Assembly: GCA_903920695.1 (NCBI GenBank)
Contig: CAIXNB010000131.1
Location: 1-44,390 of the forward strand
Reading direction: 5' to 3'
DNA from: an uncultured beta proteobacterium
GTDB lineage: Bacteria; Pseudomonadota; Gammaproteobacteria; Burkholderiales; Burkholderiaceae_C
DNA length: 44,390 nt
Shown here in pieces: positions 18,462-27,469 of the stretch; within the stretch, counting starts at the first letter, position 1; every line of letters begins with the position of its first letter. A program made the translations under genes and the position numbers. The notes beneath the pieces were generated by a model. That model saw nothing but the letters and a program-made list of their open reading frames with translations. It did no database searches and had not been told where the DNA came from.

Positions 18462-19841
18462 ATGAATTTCTCCGCCATATCAGCCCTTTCCCCGCTCGAT
18501 GGCCGCTATGCAGCGCGGCTCGCCAAACTCCGTCCAGCCATGAGCGAGCAGGGCTACATGCAGCGCCGTGTTCAGGTTGAGGTTGCCTGGTTCATCGCGC
18601 TGAGCGACTGCGGTTTTGCCGAATTCAAGCCGCTTTCAAGCGGAGCGCGCACTTACCTGCTGGGCTTGGTCAAGCACTTCTCGGAAGCTGACGGCGAGGC
18701 CATCAAGGCCATCGAAAAGGTAACCAATCACGACGTCAAGGCGGTGGAATACTGGATCAAGTCCAAATTCGAAGCGCGACCGGAACTGATGGCAGCGGCC
18801 GAATTTGTGCACTTTGCCTGCACCAGCGAAGACATCAACAACACCAGCCATGCGCTGCAGTTGAAGGCGGGCCGGGACCAGGTGCTGCTACCGGCGCTGG
18901 ACGCCATCATCCAGAAGCTGCGTGACATGGCCCATGCCTTCGCCAATGTTGCCATGCTCAGCCGCACGCACGGGCAAACCGCGAGCCCGACCACCGTCGG
19001 CAAGGAAATTGCCAACGTCGTGGTGCGACTGACCGCGGCACGCGAAAAAATTGCCGGCATCCGGCTCATGGCCAAAATGAACGGCGCCGTCGGCAACTAC
19101 AACGCCCACCTGTCAGCCTGGCCTGATTTCGACTGGGAAGCCTTTGCCCGCAAGGTGGTGGAGGCGCCTGAGCCGCTCGGCCTGGGTCTGAGCTTTCAAG
19201 CCTACAGCATCCAGATTGAGCCGCACGACTACATGGCCGAGTTGTTCGACGCCGTGGCACGGACCAACACCATCCTGATCGACTGGTCACGCGACGTCTG
19301 GGGCTATGTCTCGCTAGGCTATTTCAAGCAGAAGCTGCGCGAAGGTGAAGTCGGCTCATCGACCATGCCGCACAAGGTCAACCCGATCGATTTTGAAAAC
19401 GCCGAAGGCAACCTGGGCTTGTCCAATGCAGTGCTCAGGCACCTGAGCGAAAAGCTGCCGATCAGCCGCTGGCAACGTGACCTGACCGACTCGACCGTCC
19501 TGCGCAACATGGGCGTGGCCTTGGGCTATGCGGTGCTGGCCTACCACTCGCTGGGCACCGGCCTGGGCAAACTCGAAATCAACGAGGCGGCGATTGCCGC
19601 CGATCTGGACGCCTCCTGGGAAGTGCTGGCCGAGCCGATTCAGACCGTGATGCGCCGCTTCGGCCTGCCCCAGCCTTATGAGCAGTTAAAGAAATTCACG
19701 CGCGGCGAGCCGATGACGCGCGAACTGATGCAGGGCTTCATTGAAAAACTGGACATTCCGGTCGCAGAAAAAGAACGCCTGCTGGCCATGACGCCTGGCA
19801 GTTACACCGGCAAGGCAGCCGAACTCGCAAGTCGAGTCTGA
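18462..19841 (+). CDS. purB: Adenylosuccinate lyase
   Basis: The 459-residue enzyme is of the long E. coli type and cleaves SAICAR and adenylosuccinate in purine synthesis. Evidence includes the start LSPLDGRYAARLAKL, the TSEDINNT segment, SRTHGQTASPTTVGKE with the catalytic His, and the signature loop GSSTMPHKVNPIDFENAEGN. ATG 18462 matches the family start; the frame remains open to 18402 without conserved sequence. The stop overlaps the yaeQ start by one base. Confidence 0.96.
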   Translation: MNFSAISALSPLDGRYAARLAKLRPAMSEQGYMQRRVQVEVAWFIALSDCGFAEFKPLSSGARTYLLGLVKHFSEADGEAIKAIEKVTNHDVKAVEYWIKSKFEARPELMAAAEFVHFACTSEDINNTSHALQLKAGRDQVLLPALDAIIQKLRDMAHAFANVAMLSRTHGQTASPTTVGKEIANVVVRLTAAREKIAGIRLMAKMNGAVGNYNAHLSAWPDFDWEAFARKVVEAPEPLGLGLSFQAYSIQIEPHDYMAELFDAVARTNTILIDWSRDVWGYVSLGYFKQKLREGEVGSSTMPHKVNPIDFENAEGNLGLSNAVLRHLSEKLPISRWQRDLTDSTVLRNMGVALGYAVLAYHSLGTGLGKLEINEAAIAADLDASWEVLAEPIQTVMRRFGLPQPYEQLKKFTRGEPMTRELMQGFIEKLDIPVAEKERLLAMTPGSYTGKAAELASRV

Positions 19842-20401
19842 TGGCAACCAAATCCACCATCTTCAAGGCCAGTGTCCAGATCGCCGACATCGACCATGCC
19901 TATTACGCCGACCACGCGCTGACACTGGCGCGCCATCCGAGTGAGACCGATGAGCGCATGATGATGCGCTTGTGCGCGCTGGCACTGCAGGCGCACAAGC
20001 TGCAATCGGTGTGCGGTGGCGATGGCGTCCTGAGCTTTGGCGCGGGCTTAAGTGACCCGGATGAACCTGACGTCTGCCTGCGCGACTTCACCGGGTTGAC
20101 GCGGCTGTGGATCGAGGTCGGCCAGCCGGAAGACAAACCCCTGCTCAAAGCCTGCGGCCGCGCCGACGAGGTGGTGCTGTACTGCTTCAGCCAGGCGGCC
20201 GAAATCTGGTGGCGTGGCATGGAGGCCAAGCTCGCGCGCGCGCAGAACCTGAGCGTATTCCGGGTTCCAACCATCGCCTCGCAGGCGCTCATTCCGATGG
20301 CGCAGCGCAGCATGCAGTTGCAGGCCACGATCCAGGAAGGCGTGCTGATGCTGGGCGACGGCAGCCACACCGTGGACCTGGAGCCGGCACGCTGGAAATA
20401 G
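19841..20401 (+). CDS. yaeQ: YaeQ family protein
   Basis: The 186-residue protein is a YaeQ homologue. It contains the start ATKSTIFKASVQIADIDHAYY, then ARHPSETDERMMMRL, then WIEVGQPEDKPLLKACGRADEV, which carries the remains of a PD-(D/E)xK-like nuclease fold. The E. coli gene was first linked to RfaH-related suppression, but its biochemical role is unknown. It overlaps purB by one base (TGATGG), so the two are translationally coupled. Confidence 0.93.
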   Translation: MATKSTIFKASVQIADIDHAYYADHALTLARHPSETDERMMMRLCALALQAHKLQSVCGGDGVLSFGAGLSDPDEPDVCLRDFTGLTRLWIEVGQPEDKPLLKACGRADEVVLYCFSQAAEIWWRGMEAKLARAQNLSVFRVPTIASQALIPMAQRSMQLQATIQEGVLMLGDGSHTVDLEPARWK

Positions 20402-20464
20402 GCACCGTTCACATCGGTGCGGGGCCGTTCACCGCCATTAAGCCAGCGGTGCTATTCTTGCGCC

Positions 20465-20818
20465 ATGAAACTGATCCTCAAATGGCTGCTTAGCGCAGCC
20501 GCCCTGCTCGCCGTAGCCTATCTCTACGACGGCGTGGCGCTGCAGAGTTTCCGCTCAGCACTGATCGCCGCGCTGGTGATCGGCCTGTTCAACATGGTCT
20601 TGCGCCCGGTGCTGGTGCTGCTCACCTTGCCGGTCACGATCGTGACGCTGGGGCTGTTCCTGTTTGTCATCAACGCCTTGATGTTCTGGTCGGCGGCCGG
20701 CGTGCTCAGTGGTTTTTATGTGCGCGATTTTGGCGCGGCACTGTTGGGCTCGCTGATCTATTCGGGCTTTGGCATCGTCATCGATTCAGCGCTCGAGCGC
20801 TTGTTCCTTCAACAGTAG
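20465..20818 (+). CDS. Phage-holin-like four-TM membrane protein (PF04020 type)
   Basis: The 117-residue protein has four hydrophobic segments (about residues 5-22, 28-48, 52-75 and 85-110). It follows the family known as phage holin family 4 superfamily IV / DUF360, with IGLFNMVLRPVLVLLTLPVTIVTLGLFLFVINALMFW as the core. Despite the name these are usually chromosomal and not lytic. The 3' end overlaps the convergent M48 protease gene by 33 bases. A TATTCT box at about 20453 lies close to the ATG. Confidence 0.87.
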   Translation: MKLILKWLLSAAALLAVAYLYDGVALQSFRSALIAALVIGLFNMVLRPVLVLLTLPVTIVTLGLFLFVINALMFWSAAGVLSGFYVRDFGAALLGSLIYSGFGIVIDSALERLFLQQ

Positions 20819-22408
20819 TTCCACCTGGCGGCGCCGGCTGTCGATGATGGACGCATCGATGTGGTCGGCCGCAACCGTGCCGCTACGAGCTTGGCGCAAC
20901 TGTTCCTGCGCCGCCTTGAAACGCTCGAGCGCCGCCGCATAGTCAAGCAACTCCATCTGGGCCTCGCCATCGGCCCGGATGGCACGCAAGGTCTGCCCCT
21001 GTGCCGCCGAGGCGCTTGAGAGCAACTGCCAGGCCTGCGCGTCGTGTGGATGCGCCAGCACCCAGACTTGCAGGCGCTGCGCCGCGTCGCTGATTTGCGC
21101 CACCTGCCCGCTCTGCATGGCAAGCTGCACATTCAGAAAAAGCTCAGGACGCCGCAGCGTCGAACCCGTGCCGCCGTCGGCGCCGGACCCGACCGACACC
21201 GTCTGCAAGAGCGCTGCGGCGCGCGCGTTGTCGCCACTGGCCAGCGCCACTTCCAGCGTCAGCAGCCGCAGCAGACGCAAAGCCGCAGCATCCGTGGTCA
21301 CCTGAGCGGTCAGGCGCTTCAGGCAGTCCGCGACTGTCTCGAAATCACGCAAGCGGCTGGCGGCCAGGGCCGCACCGTAGAGGACGCCAGCCTGGCGTGC
21401 GGCTGGCAGCGTGGCCAGTTGCACGCCTTGCGCCTCGGCGCCAATCGAGCGCAAGGCGTCAACCCCGGGGTTCGACAAAACCCGCGCCCGCGCGCTGATC
21501 ATGGCGTGCTCCGCGCTCAGCGGCGCATTGGCGGAAGGCGCCGCACCCAGCGGCTGACGCGACTGCATGTCGGCAATGCGCTCGGTCGTCAGTGGATGGC
21601 TGCGCAGATACGGATAGGCACCGTTGTCATTGAGACGCGAGGCCTGTTGCAGCTTGTCGAACATCGACACAAAGCCCTGCCCTGCAAAGCCGGCCTGGGT
21701 CATGACACCATAGCCGACACGGTCGGCTTCGCGTTCCATGTCACGCGAAAAATTAAGCTGGGTCTGGGCTGCGACCGCCTGCCCGCCGACGATCAGTGCG
21801 CCGCCGGCATCCGGGCTCTTGCTGGCGGCCAGAATGCCCAGAATCATGGCGCCAATCATCCAGGGTGTCTGTTGCCCCTGTTTGGCCATCAAACGCGAAA
21901 TGTGGCGCTGTGTGATGTGGCTCAGTTCGTGCCCCATGACCGAGGCCAGTTCATCACGGCTGCTCACAACCGCAATCAAGCCCAGATGAAGGCCCAGATA
22001 GCCGCCGGGCAAGGCAAAGGCGTTGACGGTGCGGTCGCGTCCCAGCATGACCTCCCAGGCAAAACGCTCGTCGAGTTCAGCCGATAAATCCCCCCGCGCG
22101 CGCGCCGCCGCCAGCAAGGGCTGCCAGATACCCTGCACGTATTCGGCCAGCACCGGGTCGTCGATGTAGTCAGGGTCACGGTAGATTTCACGCGCAATCC
22201 GGTCCCCGAGACGCCGCTCGGCGGCGCTGGTCATCTCGCTGCCGTCACCAAGCGTGGGCAATTGCAGGCTGGCGGGACGAACCGGCGCCGCCTCTGGCGC
22301 ACCAGGCACTTGCGCCTGAGACGGGACCGGGCCACTGGCGTACAGCGCCAGCAGAAGCGCCGCCACCTGCGCCTTGCGCACAGGAAACAAAAGCTTGCTG
22401 GATTGCAT
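20786..22408 (-). CDS. M48-family metalloprotease, BepA-like, with TPR-type C terminus
   Basis: The 540-residue periplasmic protein has a signal peptide ending near VPSQAQ. The zinc-protease motif HELSH lies at about residues 160-164 and the third ligand in EADRVGY near 227. The C-terminal half is alanine-rich and helical, as in the TPR domain of BepA, which clears misassembled outer-membrane proteins. ATG 22408 is preferred over the TTG at 22420. The gene converges on the holin-like gene with a 33-base overlap. Confidence 0.91.
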   Translation of the reverse strand: MQSSKLLFPVRKAQVAALLLALYASGPVPSQAQVPGAPEAAPVRPASLQLPTLGDGSEMTSAAERRLGDRIAREIYRDPDYIDDPVLAEYVQGIWQPLLAAARARGDLSAELDERFAWEVMLGRDRTVNAFALPGGYLGLHLGLIAVVSSRDELASVMGHELSHITQRHISRLMAKQGQQTPWMIGAMILGILAASKSPDAGGALIVGGQAVAAQTQLNFSRDMEREADRVGYGVMTQAGFAGQGFVSMFDKLQQASRLNDNGAYPYLRSHPLTTERIADMQSRQPLGAAPSANAPLSAEHAMISARARVLSNPGVDALRSIGAEAQGVQLATLPAARQAGVLYGAALAASRLRDFETVADCLKRLTAQVTTDAAALRLLRLLTLEVALASGDNARAAALLQTVSVGSGADGGTGSTLRRPELFLNVQLAMQSGQVAQISDAAQRLQVWVLAHPHDAQAWQLLSSASAAQGQTLRAIRADGEAQMELLDYAAALERFKAAQEQLRQARSGTVAADHIDASIIDSRRRQVELLLKEQALER

Positions 22409-22559
22409 AAGTCGGGTCAAAACGATTTCCGTTGACTGGCAGTGGGGCGCATCAGATCAGAATCACAGGGCAGAGCATGGACGTATGATGCCGGCTCAAT
22501 ATAAACGTTCTGTAAATTTTTTCATTTGCGAACAATTTTCTCGAATGCCGGATCTTCCC

Positions 22560-23051
22560 ATGAACTCACTCACCCATTTTGACGCCCAGGGCCAGGCCCA
22601 TATGGTCGACGTGGCGGCCAAGGCCAGCACGCACCGCATCGGCGTGGCCGGCGGCCGTATTGAAATGCAGGTCGCCACACTGGCCATCATCGAAGCGGGC
22701 AGCGCGAAAAAGGGCGACGTGCTGGGCATTGCGCGCATCGCCGGCATCATGGCCGCCAAGAAGACCAGCGATCTGATTCCCCTGTGCCACCCGTTGGCCC
22801 TGACGCGGGTCGCCGTCGAGTTTGAAGTGCGCCACGCCGGCACAGCAAACGCCGCCAGCATCGCCTGCACCGCCACCGTCGAGACAGTCGGGCCAACCGG
22901 CGTTGAAATGGAAGCGCTGACGGCCGTGCAGATCGCCCTGCTCACCATCTACGATATGTGCAAGGCCGTGGACCGCAGCATGACCATCACCGATGTGCGC
23001 CTGCTGGAAAAGCACGGCGGCAAGTCGGGCAGTTTTAAAGCGGATAAGTGA
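22560..23051 (+). CDS. moaC: Cyclic pyranopterin monophosphate synthase MoaC
   Basis: The 163-residue enzyme acts with MoaA in the first step of molybdenum cofactor synthesis. Family motifs are [17 protein letters not shown] at the start, [33 protein letters not shown] and [13 protein letters not shown], with the catalytic Lys and Asp in place. The frame is open back to 22374, but ATG 22560 begins the conserved sequence. The upstream stretch shows no convincing Moco riboswitch. Confidence 0.96.
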   Translation: MNSLTHFDAQGQAHMVDVAAKASTHRIGVAGGRIEMQVATLAIIEAGSAKKGDVLGIARIAGIMAAKKTSDLIPLCHPLALTRVAVEFEVRHAGTANAASIACTATVETVGPTGVEMEALTAVQIALLTIYDMCKAVDRSMTITDVRLLEKHGGKSGSFKADK

Positions 23052-23104
23052 GCCCGATGCCAATCGCCAAACCTGTATTTCGTATTTAACCAAAAGGAGT
23101 TACC

Positions 23105-23797
23105 GTGTCCGATCTCGTGTCCTACCAATGTGATGATGGCGTTGCCCTACTGACCATTTGCAACGGCAAGGCCAATGCCATTTCGCCGGATGTGATTACC
23201 GGTTTCAACAGCGCACTGGATCGCGCGGAACAAGATGGCGCCGTTGTCATCATCACCGGTCAAGCGGGCATCCTGTCGGGTGGCTATGACCTCAAGGTGA
23301 TGATGACGTCGCCGCAGAATGCCATCGCGCTGGTGACCCAAGGCAGCACCCTGGCCCGGCGCATGCTGTCGCACCCCTATCCGATCATTGTTGCCTGCTC
23401 TGGGCACGCCGTGGCCAAAGGGGCTTTCCTGCTGCTGTCGGCGGATTACCGCATTGGCATTGAGGGCCCATTTACGATCGGACTCAATGAGGTCAGGATC
23501 GGCATGACCATGCACCATGTTGGCATCGAACTGGCGCGTGACCGCTTGCGCAAGTCAGCATTTCAGCGCTCTGTCATCAACGCCGAGATGTTCAACCCGC
23601 AAACGGCCAAGGATGCAGGCTTTCTCGATGAAGTCGTACCCGCCGAAGAACTGATGAATGCAGCCAGGCGCATGGCGCAACAACTGAAAACACTCAATTT
23701 GAAAGCGCACGGCAAAACCAAGCTGAAAGCTCGAAAGGCACTGCTGGATGTGCTAGATCAGGGCATCGAGTTGGACAAGACCAGCGGGCTGATCTAG
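23105..23797 (+). CDS. Crotonase-fold enzyme lacking one hydratase glutamate
   Basis: The 230-residue protein starts at GTG 23105 after an excellent AAAGGAGTT ribosome-binding site. It has the crotonase fold: LSGGYDLKVM supplies one oxyanion-hole element and CSGHAVAKGAFLLLSADYRIGI the other. The second catalytic Glu is kept (GLNEVRIGM). The first, normally in GGxxE, is replaced by the stretch AKGAFLLL, so simple enoyl hydration is doubtful; an isomerase, thioesterase or lyase activity is possible. It is about 25 residues shorter than typical hydratases. Confidence 0.85.
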   Translation: MSDLVSYQCDDGVALLTICNGKANAISPDVITGFNSALDRAEQDGAVVIITGQAGILSGGYDLKVMMTSPQNAIALVTQGSTLARRMLSHPYPIIVACSGHAVAKGAFLLLSADYRIGIEGPFTIGLNEVRIGMTMHHVGIELARDRLRKSAFQRSVINAEMFNPQTAKDAGFLDEVVPAEELMNAARRMAQQLKTLNLKAHGKTKLKARKALLDVLDQGIELDKTSGLI

Positions 23798-23820
23798 GCG
23801 CAGCGCTCTGCACGCAAGGC

Positions 23821-23925
23821 CAGCAGTTTCCTGCTGCACTAACGACTGTTTACAGCGCTTGCACCGTCGCAAGTGCCTTGGCCTTGCTGATTCGAATATA
23901 TTGAAACGAGCAAGACCACTGCTCG
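23821..23925. other. Cluster of small hairpins between convergent genes
   Basis: Three inverted repeats occupy the gap between the convergent crotonase and reductase genes. They are CAGCAG-tttc-CTGCTG at 23821-23836, GCGCTTGC-accgtc-GCAAGTGC at 23855-23876, and CGAGCA-N7-TGCTCG at 23907-23925. None has a clear T-tract. They may terminate transcription in a Rho-assisted way. Confidence 0.4.
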
Positions 23926-23945
23926 CTTGCGTCGCGCGCGAAAAA

Positions 23946-24695
23946 TCAGAGCGACATGCCACCCGACACTTCGATCACCGTGCCATTGATGTAGCTGGCC
24001 TCGTCGCTGGCGAGAAAGGCGTAGACATTGGCAATCTCCTGGGGCGTGCCCAGACGCCCGAGCGGCACTTTGGCCTGCAAGCCCTGCAACACCTTCTCGG
24101 GCATGGCCGTCACCATCGGTGTGGTGATAAAGCCCGGCGCCACGGCATTGACGCGGATGCCCTTGGGACCGAGCTCACGGCTCCAGGTCTTGGTGAAGCC
24201 GATAACGCCGAACTTGGTGGCAGCGTAATTGGTTTGACCGAAGTTGCCATAGAGTCCCACCACCGAACTGGCGTTGAGGATGACGCCGCTACCCTGCGCC
24301 ACCATGATGTCGACCACCGCCTGCGAGCAGTGGAAGACACCGCGCAGGTTGACGTCAATCACGCGGTCAAACTGCTCCAGCGACATCTTCTGCAAGCGCG
24401 CATCCTGCGTGATGCCGGCGTTGTTCACCAGCACGTCAATGCGCCCGAACTGCGCCTTGACCTGCGCCACCGCCGCATCGACCGTGGCACGCTGCGTCAC
24501 ATCGACCACAAAGCCCGCGGCGTTGGCGCCCAAGGCACGGCACTGGGCCAGCGCCTCATCGACACCCGCTTGCTTGAGGTCGCAGACGATGACAGTAGCG
24601 CCCTCGGCGGCAAACTTGAGCGCGGTCGCCAGCCCGATACCCTGGGCGGCCCCGGTGATGAGACAAATTTTCTGGAGCAGGCGAGGAGTGGTCAT
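23946..24695 (-). CDS. 3-oxoacyl-ACP / acetoacetyl-CoA reductase-like SDR
   Basis: The 249-residue short-chain dehydrogenase has the NAD(P) motif TGAAQGIG (14-21), NNAG (91-94), the catalytic Ser near 143-144, and Y157-x-x-x-K161. The C-terminal EVSGGMSL is common in FabG-type enzymes. It may act in fatty-acid or polyhydroxyalkanoate metabolism. It is not next to acyl-carrier or other fab genes, so it is likely a FabG paralogue and not the essential copy. It converges on the crotonase gene. Confidence 0.9.
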   Translation of the reverse strand: MTTPRLLQKICLITGAAQGIGLATALKFAAEGATVIVCDLKQAGVDEALAQCRALGANAAGFVVDVTQRATVDAAVAQVKAQFGRIDVLVNNAGITQDARLQKMSLEQFDRVIDVNLRGVFHCSQAVVDIMVAQGSGVILNASSVVGLYGNFGQTNYAATKFGVIGFTKTWSRELGPKGIRVNAVAPGFITTPMVTAMPEKVLQGLQAKVPLGRLGTPQEIANVYAFLASDEASYINGTVIEVSGGMSL

Positions 24696-24906
24696 GGTCA
24701 GCTTGGGTTGAGTTGCTTGTCAGATCAGGCGCGACCCCAACAAAAAAACCGCAATCCGGGCATTTCGTCAGGCACCGTTATCTTACGTCCCACACCACGC
24801 CCAATCTGACTGATTTGCGTAGTCTGGCTGCGTTAGATGTCACCTTGGTGCCATCAAGCGGACCGCAGCCGCCCTGCCGATGGCACGCGCCGGGCCGACT
24901 TCCCCT

Positions 24907-25479
24907 CTACGATTCTTCACTGCGCGCAATGCGCACAATCTCTTTCGCGATGTCCTCCGGCGACAGGATGAAATCAATGCAGCCACTGGCAATCGCGCTC
25001 TCTGGCATATCAGGTTGGCTCGCGGTACTGAGTTTTTGTGCGATCGTGATGCCGCCCACTTCCTTGATGCCGCACAGGGCAGCGGCGCCATCACCGTCGT
25101 AACCCGAAACAATCACGGCAATCAGTTTGCCGTCCCAAAACTGCGTCAGAGAACGGAGAAACACGGTGATCACATCGGGCCAGCCACGTGGTTTCGAGAT
25201 CGGCTTGAGGTGGAACTCTTCGCCATCCACATGCAGATCCCGGTTCGCCGGGATGATGAAAACCTGGTTCGGCTCGATCAGCAGATTTTCAGTGATCAGT
25301 GTCACCGGCATCGACGTGAAGCGCGGCAGGACTTCATGCAGTTGCGTTGGCATCATGGTGATGTGGTTGACGATCACGATGGCCACCCCCATGTCGGCTG
25401 GCAGATTCTGCAGCAGTCGAATATAGGCATCGAGCCCACCGGCCGAGCCCCCAACGCAAACAACGGGAAAATTCTTCAC
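24907..25479 (-). CDS. Stand-alone CheB-type methylesterase domain
   Basis: The 190-residue protein consists only of the CheB catalytic domain, without a receiver. The triad is visible as Ser12 in GGSAGG, His39 in VNHI, and Asp130 in SGYDGDGAA. It starts at a GTG that overlaps the kinase stop (string GTGA), so its translation depends on the upstream hybrid kinase. Canonical CheB demethylates chemoreceptors, but no receptor, CheR or CheA gene is nearby. Its target is therefore unknown and it may act within the kinase pathway. Confidence 0.88.
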   Translation of the reverse strand: MKNFPVVCVGGSAGGLDAYIRLLQNLPADMGVAIVIVNHITMMPTQLHEVLPRFTSMPVTLITENLLIEPNQVFIIPANRDLHVDGEEFHLKPISKPRGWPDVITVFLRSLTQFWDGKLIAVIVSGYDGDGAAALCGIKEVGGITIAQKLSTASQPDMPESAIASGCIDFILSPEDIAKEIVRIARSEES

Positions 25480-27275
25480 ACGAAATCCTTTTGATTTTTG
25501 GCATCGGTTTCCCGGGTTTGCACGATTTCCAGCGCCTGGTCCAGCGCCTGCAGCAACTCCTTGTTTTTGATCGGCTTGGTCAGGTAGCACAAGAAGCCCG
25601 CAGCGCGGCCGGTTTCGATGTCGTGCGGCATGGCATTGGCAGTCAAAGCCAGCACCGGTATCTTTTGCGTTGCCAGATCGCGCCGCAGTACCTGCAGCAC
25701 TTGCAAGCCGCTCATGTCGGGCAGATTGATGTCGAGCAGGATCACATCGGGTAACTCGCTCTTGGCCAGGGCGATGCCCTGAGTGCCATTCAGAGCACCG
25801 AGCAGGCGCAGATCGGAACGGCTTGCAACAATCTGCGCCACCAATTCCATGTTGGCCGGGTTGTCTTCCACGTACAGCACAGCACGCTGCCTGCCGTCGG
25901 GTCGCGCTGACGCTGGCGGTAGCATCTGCGCCATGTTGTCCGCAACAACCGTGTGCGCAACCCTGGCGGCCAGGTTGAGTTCAATCCAGAACACGCTGCC
26001 GACACCGACCGTGCTTTCGACACCGATGGCACCGCCCATCATCTCGATCAGGCGTTTGCACACGGTCAGGCCAATGCCGGTCCCGGCAATGCGACTGGTT
26101 TCCTGGCCCAGCCGGTTGAAAGGCTGGAACAGTTGCGTCAGCTTGGACTCGGACAGGCCCTGACCCGTATCTCGGACACTGATGCGCAGGCGCTCCGGCG
26201 CAATCGCCTGCGCGCTGACCGTGACCGTACCGTTGACGCGGTTGTATTTGACGGCGTTGGACAGCAGATTAACGATCAGTTGTGTAACACGGGTCCGGTC
26301 TGCATGCACGAAGCAGTCGGAATCGAAGGCGGCAATGCTGACCAGAACCCCGGTTTGCTCGGCCAACGGCGCAATCATGTTCTGGCAATCCGACAGTATC
26401 TCAGACAAAGACAGCGCTTCGAGCGAGAACGACAGCTTGCCAGATTCGATCAGCGCCAGATCAAGGATTTCGTTGATCAAGTCCAGCAGGTACCAGCCAG
26501 CTTTGAGGATGTGGTCGATTCTGGCTTTCTGGGCGCTGGTTGGCGCAGGCGTGCCATTGTCGAGCAATTGGGCAAAGCCAAGGATGGAATTGAGCGGCGA
26601 GCGCAACTCATGGCTCATGCTGGAGAGAAAGTCGGACTTGGCACGATTCGCCTTGTCGGCCACTATTCTTGCGCGCTCAAGCTCGACGTTCTTTTCCTGC
26701 AAAGCCTGATCCAGCGCTTTGCGCTCGGAAATATCGGTCAGCATCAGACGATGCAGCACCTCGCCCTCGGCGTTGCGCGCGATACTCGCCTCAAGCTGAG
26801 CCCAGAAGCTCTCCCCCGCGTCCGACCGCATTCGTAATTCACAGGACTGTTTAGCCCCGGAGTCAAAGAGATTTTTTCGATGCAGGTAGTAGATGTCCTG
26901 ATCTTCTCGCAGGATGAAGCGACTGAAAGCCTTTCCGATCAGCGCGCTGCGGGCCACACCCAGCAAGGTGGCCGCAGTCAGGTTGGCCTCCAGCAACAGG
27001 CCCTTTTCGCTCAGAGTGCAATAGCCAATCGGCGCCAGATCATAGAGATCGAAATAGCGTGCCCGTTCGGCGTCAAGCTGCAACTGCGTGTTGCGCAGTT
27101 CCTCGTTTTGCAACTCCAGTTCAATCTGGTGCACCTGAAGGTCGTGCAGCAACTGCACGGTGGCCTGCGGCGACATGAAGGGGGAACTCGTATGAAAGCG
27201 ATTTTGCAGTTCCAGGAGCCGCGCATCGCCGGGCTGGCGCAGTTTTTCCACATCAATTGGAATGGAATTAGTCAA
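25476..27275 (-). CDS. PAS-containing hybrid sensor histidine kinase (TTG start)
   Basis: The 599-residue cytoplasmic kinase has no membrane segment. In order it shows a PAS domain (about 60-180, with APIGYCTLSEKGLLLEANLTAATLLG), a HisKA domain with H222 in SHELRSPLNS, and an ATPase domain with NLLSNAVKYN, DTGQGLS and GTGIGLTV. A receiver follows with phospho-acceptor D515 in LLDINLPDMSG and the later Lys in LTKPI. No ATG fits: TTG 27275 stands 8 bases after an AAGGGAG ribosome-binding site and gives a natural N terminus. The downstream CheB gene overlaps its stop. Confidence 0.9.
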   Translation of the reverse strand: MTNSIPIDVEKLRQPGDARLLELQNRFHTSSPFMSPQATVQLLHDLQVHQIELELQNEELRNTQLQLDAERARYFDLYDLAPIGYCTLSEKGLLLEANLTAATLLGVARSALIGKAFSRFILREDQDIYYLHRKNLFDSGAKQSCELRMRSDAGESFWAQLEASIARNAEGEVLHRLMLTDISERKALDQALQEKNVELERARIVADKANRAKSDFLSSMSHELRSPLNSILGFAQLLDNGTPAPTSAQKARIDHILKAGWYLLDLINEILDLALIESGKLSFSLEALSLSEILSDCQNMIAPLAEQTGVLVSIAAFDSDCFVHADRTRVTQLIVNLLSNAVKYNRVNGTVTVSAQAIAPERLRISVRDTGQGLSESKLTQLFQPFNRLGQETSRIAGTGIGLTVCKRLIEMMGGAIGVESTVGVGSVFWIELNLAARVAHTVVADNMAQMLPPASARPDGRQRAVLYVEDNPANMELVAQIVASRSDLRLLGALNGTQGIALAKSELPDVILLDINLPDMSGLQVLQVLRRDLATQKIPVLALTANAMPHDIETGRAAGFLCYLTKPIKNKELLQALDQALEIVQTRETDAKNQKDFV

Positions 27276-27469
27276 ATCGCTATGCTCCCTTGAATGATGG
27301 CTCAGCGTACGGCAATATATTTCGGCTTGGCACGACTGAACCGGCGACCCATCATAAGCATAAGCGCGATACCGCACAATCAGCGGACACATTTGCGCCC
27401 CTACCTTGAGCAGTGGTATTTTCTTCAGGCGAGCTGGTCGGCCACTGCACACCGACGACGCGGGCCTGG

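Noticed and set aside
22421..22559. Possible molybdenum-cofactor riboswitch upstream of moaC
   Set aside because: No extended paired structure of that motif could be traced by eye; only a weak TATAAA box near 22500 was seen.
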